DNA from: Actinomycetota bacterium
GTDB lineage: Bacteria > Actinomycetota > Thermoleophilia > Gaiellales > Gaiellaceae
Assembly: GCA_013696185.1 (NCBI GenBank)
Contig: JACCZA010000023.1
Coordinates: forward strand, 1 to 21,508
Direction: 5' to 3'
Length of the DNA stretch: 21,508 nucleotides
Program-made: the position numbers and the translations under genes
Notes under the pieces: model-generated
What the model saw: the letters and a program-made list of their open reading frames with translations, nothing else
The model's database searches: none
Told to the model about the DNA's origin: nothing
Part shown: positions 16,580 through 21,508 of the stretch, piece after piece
Layout of the letters: each line of letters starts with the position of its first letter
Numbering within the stretch: the stretch's first letter is position 1

Positions 16580-17394
16580 CGACCAGGCTCTGGGGGGAGG
16601 CACTGCGCCGATTCGGCCGGCACGGCTCGGTCGTCCTCTGCTACCACGGCGTCGCAGCTCCCGCGGCCGACGTCGATCCCGGCTCGCTCCGCGTCTCGCC
16701 CGACAGCTTCCGCGCGCAGGTCGAGCTGCTCCTCGAGGCGGGCTTCGAGTTCCTCACGGTTGCCGAGTTCGTCCGCCGTGCGCGGGGCGGCACGCCTCCA
16801 CCCGGGCTGGCGGCGCTCAGCTTCGACGACGGTATGGACGACAACCACAGCGTGGTGCTTCCGATCCTCCGGGACTACGGCATCCCCGCGACCGTCTATG
16901 TCATCACCGGTCTGATCGGCATGCCGAACCCGTGGCTGTCCCCCGGCGCCCACTCCCGGATGATGACCGTCGAGGAGCTCCGCGAGCTGGCCGCCGCGGG
17001 CGTGGAGCTCGGCGCCCACTCGGTCACGCACCCCGACTTCTCGCAGCTCGACCGCGAGACGAGCCTGCGCGAGATGGTCGAGAGTCGCGACACGCTCGAG
17101 CGCCTGACCGGGGCTGCCGTAACGACCTTCGCCTATCCGTTCTGCAAGTACAACGCGGCCTCGGCGGCGGCCGCCCGGGAGGCCGGCTTCGACGCGGCGG
17201 TGACCTGCTGGGAGCGTGGCAGCTGGGATCCCTACGAGCTCAAGCGCCCGCTGATCACCGGGCGCGACGGCATCCCGAGCTTCGTGCTCAAGATCGTCGG
17301 CGTCTACCTTCCCCTCTTCGACAACCGCGGTGCACGCATCGCCCGGGCGGCGACGCACGGGCTGCGGCGGAAGCTGCGCCGAGGCAGCGAATGA
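16576..17394 (+). CDS. Polysaccharide deacetylase (NodB domain)
   Basis: This NodB/CE4-family enzyme of 272 residues removes N- or O-acetyl groups from a sugar. Visible motifs are LCYHGV (21-26), motif 1 SFDDG (82-86) with Asp84/Asp85, and motif 2 HSVTH (148-152), whose two His residues bind metal, then FAYPFCKYN (186-194). No signal peptide or membrane segment is evident, so it probably acts in the cytoplasm on a precursor or lipid-linked intermediate, unlike exported CE4 enzymes. The TTG at 16576 overlaps the ATP-grasp stop (TTGA); the longer open frame upstream is a shadow of that gene. Its stop overlaps the flippase ATG by four bases. A free amine produced here could be the acceptor for the ATP-grasp or GNAT product (inference). 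Confidence 0.92.
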   Translation: MTTRLWGEALRRFGRHGSVVLCYHGVAAPAADVDPGSLRVSPDSFRAQVELLLEAGFEFLTVAEFVRRARGGTPPPGLAALSFDDGMDDNHSVVLPILRDYGIPATVYVITGLIGMPNPWLSPGAHSRMMTVEELRELAAAGVELGAHSVTHPDFSQLDRETSLREMVESRDTLERLTGAAVTTFAYPFCKYNAASAAAAREAGFDAAVTCWERGSWDPYELKRPLITGRDGIPSFVLKIVGVYLPLFDNRGARIARAATHGLRRKLRRGSE

Positions 17395-18869
17395 CGGACG
17401 AGACCGAGGGGACAACGGGGGCGGCCGCGGCGGGGCACCGCGCGGCCAAGAACACGGCGACACTCGCCGTCGGCGAGATCGTCGGCAAGGTCGCCTCCTT
17501 CGTCCTCTTCGCCGTGCTGGCGCGCAAGCTCGGCGATGCGGGACTCGGCGTGTACGTGCTCGCGTTCGCCTACCTCGGGATCGCCACGATGCCGGTCCAG
17601 TTCGGCTTCGGCCGGCACCTTCTGCGCAAGATCGCGAAGGACCGCACGAAGGTCGAGCAGATGTTCGACGTGATGGCGCTCCAGGTCTGCATCGCAGTCC
17701 CCGTGACGGTTGCGAGCTTCGCCGTGCTCCAGCTGTTCGGCTACGACCGCGAGGCCCGGCTCACGATCTACGTGCTGATGGCCGGGTTCCTGATCGACAC
17801 CGTCACGCAGACGATGCACGCGGTCTTCCTCGCCTTCGAGCGCAGCGAGCTGCTCGCGACGGCGGTGCTCTCCCAGCGTGCGGCAGCGGCCGCCATGGGC
17901 CTGGTCGCCCTCCTGCTCGGCTTCGGCATCGTCGCCGTCGCGGTCACGTACACGGCCTCGATGGCGCTCGGCGCGGTGCTCACCACGGTGCTCTTCGGAC
18001 GAGCGATCGGGCTCCCCGGCCTGACGCTGAATCCACGCGCGTGGAAGCGCCTCGTCGGCGACAGCCTCCCGTTCGCCGTCCAGGACGTCTTCTCCGTGCT
18101 GCTCTACCGCGTCGACACCGTGATCCTCGCGCTCCTCGCGACGCAGGCCGCGGTCGGTCACTACGGCGCCGCCTACCGGCTGCTCGAGGCGACCTGGTTC
18201 CTCCCCTACGCCGTGGTCGGCTCCTTCGCCGCCATGTACGCCTATCTCGGGAACGACACCGCGCCCACGATCCAGGCGGTGTTCCAGCGCTCGGTCAAGC
18301 TCGTCTGCGTGATCATGGCTCCCGTGGCGGTGCTCTTCGGCACGCTCGCCGACGACCTCGTCCGCCTCCTCTTCGGGGAGGAGCTCGCAGCGGCCGCCGA
18401 CCCGCTGCGCCTCTTGGCGCCGATCGTGCTGCTCACGGGCGTGATCGTGCTCTGCTCGTCGCTGATCGTCTCGCGCCGCAGCCCCCGCCCACTCATCGTG
18501 ATCGCTGCAGCGACCACCGTCGCGAACATCGGCCTGAACCTGCTCCTGATCCCCCGCTACGAGGACATGGGCGCCGCGCTCGCAATGCTGACGACGGAGA
18601 GCCTGCTCGTCTGCGTGATGCTGACCTTCTCCGCGCTCATCGTCACCGGGCTCGACTGGGTCTCGATGCTCGCCTCCCCGCTCGCGAGCGGCGCCGGGAT
18701 GGTCGCCGTGACGCTCCTGCTGAGGGACGCACCGCTCCTCGCAGGAGTCGTGGGGGTCGCCGTCTACGTCGGTCTCGTGATCGGGCTCGAGCGCGTGATC
18801 AGCCCGGTCGACCTCCACTTCGCCGGCGTGATGGTCAGGCGTCTACTCCCGTGGCAGCTTGCGAAGTAA
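17391..18869 (+). CDS. Wzx-type polysaccharide flippase (MOP/MATE superfamily)
   Basis: The 492-residue protein is hydrophobic with about 12-14 membrane segments. It begins with the amphipathic run KNTATLAVGEIVGKVASFVLFAVLARKLG (residues 20-48 region), in which the G-x-Y/G-VYVLAFAY segment typical of polysaccharide-transport MOP proteins follows. Such proteins flip undecaprenyl-linked oligosaccharide to the outer face. The ATG at 17391 overlaps the deacetylase stop (ATGA) and has GAGG six bases upstream, a clear start. The charged loop RKIAKDRTKVEQ (79-90) lies between the second and third helices. It shares the operon with glycosyltransferases and a Wzy-type protein, which supports a Wzx/Wzy pathway. 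Its last 11 bases overlap the next gene if that uses the TTG at 18859. Confidence 0.92.
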   Translation: MTDETEGTTGAAAAGHRAAKNTATLAVGEIVGKVASFVLFAVLARKLGDAGLGVYVLAFAYLGIATMPVQFGFGRHLLRKIAKDRTKVEQMFDVMALQVCIAVPVTVASFAVLQLFGYDREARLTIYVLMAGFLIDTVTQTMHAVFLAFERSELLATAVLSQRAAAAAMGLVALLLGFGIVAVAVTYTASMALGAVLTTVLFGRAIGLPGLTLNPRAWKRLVGDSLPFAVQDVFSVLLYRVDTVILALLATQAAVGHYGAAYRLLEATWFLPYAVVGSFAAMYAYLGNDTAPTIQAVFQRSVKLVCVIMAPVAVLFGTLADDLVRLLFGEELAAAADPLRLLAPIVLLTGVIVLCSSLIVSRRSPRPLIVIAAATTVANIGLNLLLIPRYEDMGAALAMLTTESLLVCVMLTFSALIVTGLDWVSMLASPLASGAGMVAVTLLLRDAPLLAGVVGVAVYVGLVIGLERVISPVDLHFAGVMVRRLLPWQLAK

Positions 18870-19920
18870 CGACCCCGCAGCCCCGCCGCGGCCGCTCGAC
18901 TCGCCTCCGCCCGGGCTCTCCCGCCCGAAGCGCCTCCTGGTCGGGCGGATGCTGGCGGCGCTCAAGCGCCGCCGCCGCGCGCCCCTCGCGGCGATCAGAG
19001 GAGAGCGCGCCGAGCGCCGCGACCGGCGCGAGGGACGCATCCCGCCGCCGCAGCCCCGCAGGAAGGACGTTCGCTCCGTGGTCTGCTTCCTCTGCGGGCC
19101 TGGAGACCTCGGCGGCCTCCTGGACTCGATCGAGGCCCTGCGCGCCTCGGACGGCGACGCCACCCAGGTCCTGGTCGTCGACGACACGTCGGTGACCGCC
19201 CGCGAGGCGCTCGTGCGCGAGCGCTTTCCCGAGGTCGAGGTGCTCCGCAACCGCTTGCGCACCGGCGGGCCGCCGCATCTCTGGCCCCTCTGCCAGCTCG
19301 GTCTACACCACGCCCTGCGCCACTACAGCTTCGAGCAGTGGGTGAAGATGGACGCCGACGCGCTCGTCACCGCGACCGGCTTCTCGGAGCAGACGCTCGC
19401 CCGCCTGGCGGCCGCGCCTGCGGCCGGCATGGCGGGGAACACGGGCACCCGCTGCGACGGCGCGCCCGCCGACTACCGCTACCACGCGGGGGTGCTCAGG
19501 GCAGAGGCCCATCGCAGCCGGACGCTCACGGCAGCGGTCGAGCGCGCCCGCGCGGCGGGCTGGGAGCTCGGGGAGAACGTGCACGGCGGCGTCTTCTGCG
19601 TCACCCGGGCCGCCTGCGAGGCGATCTCGAGAGCCGGCTGGCTCGCGTGGCGGGAGCCCTGGCACTCCCTCGTCTCCGAGGACTTGGCCTTCTCCCTGTT
19701 CGTGCGCGCCGAGGGGTTCGAGCTCCTGTCGATCGGCGACCCGAACGGCATCTTCGCGATCGCGAACAAGCACCTGCCGCTGCCGAAGGAGGAGATCGCG
19801 GGCGGCCCGTGGGTGGCGACGCACTCCGTCCGCGTCGGTCTCGACGGCGAGAGCGAGTCCGACCTGCGCGCCTTCTTCCGAGCCCACCGCTCGGCCTGGC
19901 CGAGCGCGCCCGGTCAGTAG
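18859..19920 (+). CDS. Glycosyltransferase, GT2-like (GT-A fold)
   Basis: This 353-residue protein has the GT-A nucleotide-sugar pattern: VVCFLCGPGDLGGLLDSIEA (74-93), VLVVDDTS (104-111), the metal-binding Asp-Ala-Asp in WVKMDADALV (161-170), and an acidic catalytic-type SEDLAFSLF (273-281). The first 70 residues are proline- and arginine-rich and may be disordered. The start is uncertain: the TTG at 18859 has no SD and overlaps the flippase by 11 bases, and the ATG at 18949 is an in-frame alternative that skips the Pro-rich part. It ends the plus-strand operon and overlaps the convergent BY-kinase gene by seven bases at the stops. It probably extends the lipid-linked glycan; donor and linkage are unknown. 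Confidence 0.8.
   Translation: MRSNDPAAPPRPLDSPPPGLSRPKRLLVGRMLAALKRRRRAPLAAIRGERAERRDRREGRIPPPQPRRKDVRSVVCFLCGPGDLGGLLDSIEALRASDGDATQVLVVDDTSVTAREALVRERFPEVEVLRNRLRTGGPPHLWPLCQLGLHHALRHYSFEQWVKMDADALVTATGFSEQTLARLAAAPAAGMAGNTGTRCDGAPADYRYHAGVLRAEAHRSRTLTAAVERARAAGWELGENVHGGVFCVTRAACEAISRAGWLAWREPWHSLVSEDLAFSLFVRAEGFELLSIGDPNGIFAIANKHLPLPKEEIAGGPWVATHSVRVGLDGESESDLRAFFRAHRSAWPSAPGQ
19888..19906 (-). terminator. Hairpin shared by convergent glycosyltransferase and BY-kinase genes
   Basis: CGCTCGGCC and GGCCGAGCG flank a single T, an almost perfect 19-base palindrome that folds with an 8-bp stem. It lies in the last codons of the glycosyltransferase and 8 bases past the stop of the kinase gene. 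No T-tract follows on minus. It could end kinase transcription. Confidence 0.4.
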
Positions 19921-21230
19921 TCGTAGAGCGTCTCGGTCCCTCTGATCCGGTTCACGACGATGCCGAGCAGCGGCCTCTTCAGGGCATCGACGGTGGCGAC
20001 CGCCTCCTCGACGTAGCGCGCGAGCGTCCCCCGCGAGACGACGAGGAGGACCGCCTTCGCCATCGGCACGACCGTGCGCGCGTCGTCCGTCGTCAGGAGC
20101 GGCGGAGTGTCGATCACGATCAGGTCGTAGTGCAGGCGGGCCTCGCCGATCACATCGGCGAACCGACGTGCGAGCAGATCCCCACCCTCGGGGTCCTGGC
20201 TCGTGGGCATGATCGCCAGGTTCTCGCTCCAGCCCTGCTGGACGGCGCGGCCGAACGGGTGCTCGCCGCGCAAGAGCGTCGAGAGGCCGTGCTCCGGCCG
20301 GATCCGCGCAAAGCGGGCGACGCCCGGGCGACGCAGGTCGGCGTCGATCAGGAGCACCTTCATGTCGAGGCGGCCGAGCGCCTCGGCGAGCAGCGCGGCG
20401 ACCGTGGTCTTGCCGTCGCTCGCGGCCGGCGACGTGACGACGATGACGTCGTTCGTGCCGTCGCGCAGCTGCGGCTCGAGGTTGGCGCGCAGGATCCGGA
20501 AGGCCGACCCGGCCGCCGGATCGGAGAGGCCGGCGGTCGCGCGGGTGCGAAGCGCACGGGAGGCGGGAACCCGCCCCAGGATCGGCTGCCCGGTCAGGTT
20601 GGCGACGTCGCGCCACGAGCGCACGCGCGGCTGACCCTTCTCGAGCAGGAGCGAGAGCGCGACGCCGAAGATGCCGCCGATCAAGAGGGCCGCCGCCTCG
20701 ATCAGCCGCCGCGGCGGCGCCGTCGGCGAGCTCTGCGGCAGCGCGCGGGCGATGATCTGGCTCTTCAGGAGGTCGTCCGAGCGCGAGAAGTCGACGGCCG
20801 CCGTGGCGAAGCCGTTCGCGGCCCGAGCCGCCCGCTCGGGGCTCGGCAGGCGGATCCTGATCCGGAGCAGGCCCGTCTCGGCCGCGACCCCGGCGTCGAT
20901 CGCCGACCCGAGCGTGCCCGCGCTCTCGCCGATCCGCGAGCCGACGAGCTCGCGCGTGGGAGCGGACGTGACGTAAGCCGCGTACTTCGGTGACAGCACC
21001 CGGACGGAGTCCGTGCCCGCCGCCGGCACGTCGGCCCGTGGTGAAAAGGCGACCACCGCCTCGCTGTCGTACTGCGACGGCAGCCGCTCGACCAGGAGCG
21101 TGGCGCCGAGGGTGAAGAAGAACGCGAAGAGCAGGATCGCCTTCCAGCGCCAGCGCAGCGCGTCCAGGATCTGGGGCAGACCCGTCTCGGCGTCGCCGCC
21201 CCTCGCTCCGTCCTGGTAGGCGCGCTGCAT
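19914..21230 (-). CDS. Wzz/BY-kinase fusion: polysaccharide chain-length regulator
   Basis: This 438-residue inner-membrane protein combines a Wzz-type co-polymerase with a bacterial tyrosine autokinase, as in Wzc. It has two membrane helices (about 30-48 and 178-196) flanking an external segment, then the kinase domain: Walker A SPAASDGKTT (267-276), Walker A' LLIDADLRRPG (293-303) and Walker B IVIDTPP (371-377). It ends GTETLYDY, with only two tyrosines. The external segment (about 49-177) is short compared with Wzc. The ATG at 21230 is chosen; a GTG at 21251 is in frame and possible. It is convergent with the glycan operon and overlaps its last gene by seven bases. It should govern polymerisation and export of the polysaccharide. 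The phosphatase partner is not in the window. Confidence 0.9.
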   Translation of the reverse strand: MQRAYQDGARGGDAETGLPQILDALRWRWKAILLFAFFFTLGATLLVERLPSQYDSEAVVAFSPRADVPAAGTDSVRVLSPKYAAYVTSAPTRELVGSRIGESAGTLGSAIDAGVAAETGLLRIRIRLPSPERAARAANGFATAAVDFSRSDDLLKSQIIARALPQSSPTAPPRRLIEAAALLIGGIFGVALSLLLEKGQPRVRSWRDVANLTGQPILGRVPASRALRTRATAGLSDPAAGSAFRILRANLEPQLRDGTNDVIVVTSPAASDGKTTVAALLAEALGRLDMKVLLIDADLRRPGVARFARIRPEHGLSTLLRGEHPFGRAVQQGWSENLAIMPTSQDPEGGDLLARRFADVIGEARLHYDLIVIDTPPLLTTDDARTVVPMAKAVLLVVSRGTLARYVEEAVATVDALKRPLLGIVVNRIRGTETLYDY

Positions 21231-21465
21231 CTCTCGTCTCGTGGCGCTCACGCTCGCCCGTCCGCGGGCGGGGAGCGGAGATCGCTCGGCGTGATCGGGG
21301 TGCTCGCGACGCGCATGGGAACAGCGTTGCACACGCAGCGCCGAAACCCTTGTCGAGCCCCCCGAGCGAGCGCGTCGAGTGGGAGCGCCCGCGTCGCGGA
21401 CGCAGGCTCCGAAGTAGCCTCGAACGAGGGAACTTGACGGCCGGGGCGACTCCGATAGCCCCTGC
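21231..21465. other. Upstream region of the BY-kinase gene
   Basis: About 235 bases without a supported gene. It contains a two-tier inverted repeat, GGAGC (21382-21386) and GCGTC (21391-21395) pairing with GACGC (21399-21403) and GCTCC (21406-21410). A plus-strand TTGACG at 21434-21439 resembles a -35 box, followed by TAGCCC (21456-21461) as a poor -10. I see no clear promoter for the kinase on the minus strand. Confidence 0.3.
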
Positions 21466-21508
21466 ATGACACTCACCCTGCGAGTCCCCCTGAGCGCGAC
21501 ACTGATGC
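21466..21508 (+). CDS. Possible start of a new gene (partial, runs off window)
   Basis: An ATG at 21466 opens a frame that continues to the window edge (14 codons, MTLTLRVPLSATLM). A -35-like TTGACG lies 27 bases upstream and no SD is seen, so a leaderless transcript is conceivable. The fragment is too short to assign a product and could be chance. Confidence 0.2.
   Translation, partial: MTLTLRVPLSATLM

Noticed and set aside
17304..18818. A 504-codon minus-strand frame opposite the flippase
   Set aside because: Charged, His/Asp/Glu-rich shadow of a membrane protein with a clear SD and coupled start on the plus strand.

Overview
The window is GC-rich throughout (by eye around 70%) and uses many GTG and TTG starts. 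The gene content and order (clpC followed by radA, a sortase-type LPXTG protein, a fused chain-length/tyrosine-kinase protein, at least one probable leaderless start) suggest a high-GC Gram-positive actinobacterium. A deep-branching class such as Thermoleophilia is my best guess. This is inference from gene content, because no rRNA gene is present.

Layout. Positions 1-2903 (minus strand) are housekeeping: the N-terminal end of radA (cut by the window edge) and complete clpC, separated by a strong hairpin. Positions 3017-8007 hold a compact biosynthetic module: an AMP-forming acyl/aryl ligase and a glutamine-hydrolysing asparagine-synthase-like amidotransferase on the minus strand, diverging from an acyl carrier protein and a NAD-synthetase-like ATP pyrophosphatase on the plus strand. 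Positions 7992-11302 (minus) carry a small LPXTG surface protein with its own intrinsic terminator, a large membrane phosphoglycosyl transferase that would start glycan assembly on undecaprenyl phosphate, and a GT4 glycosyltransferase. Positions 11488-19920 (plus) are a tight, mostly overlapping operon: O-antigen ligase/polymerase family protein, BioF2/CelD-like GNAT acyltransferase, SAM methyltransferase, ATP-grasp ligase, NodB polysaccharide deacetylase, Wzx-type flippase and a GT2-like glycosyltransferase. Position 19914 starts the convergent minus-strand Wzz/BY-kinase chain-length regulator. A possible new plus-strand gene begins at 21466.

Working together: the phosphoglycosyl transferase loads the first sugar and the two glycosyltransferases extend it. 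The deacetylase, GNAT, methyltransferase, ATP-grasp and ligase/carrier/amidotransferase set probably decorate it with acyl, amide or amino-acid groups. The flippase exports the lipid-linked unit, the Wzy/WaaL-type protein polymerises or transfers it, and the BY-kinase sets chain length. The locus is therefore best read as a Wzx/Wzy-type cell-surface or exopolysaccharide cluster with an unusual carrier-protein amidation branch. The exact glycan and the ligase substrate cannot be read from sequence.

No rRNA, tRNA, CRISPR array, insertion sequence or recombinase gene was seen. No gene-free stretch exceeds about 300 bases; the longest (21231-21465, about 235 bases) holds a short inverted repeat and a possible promoter.
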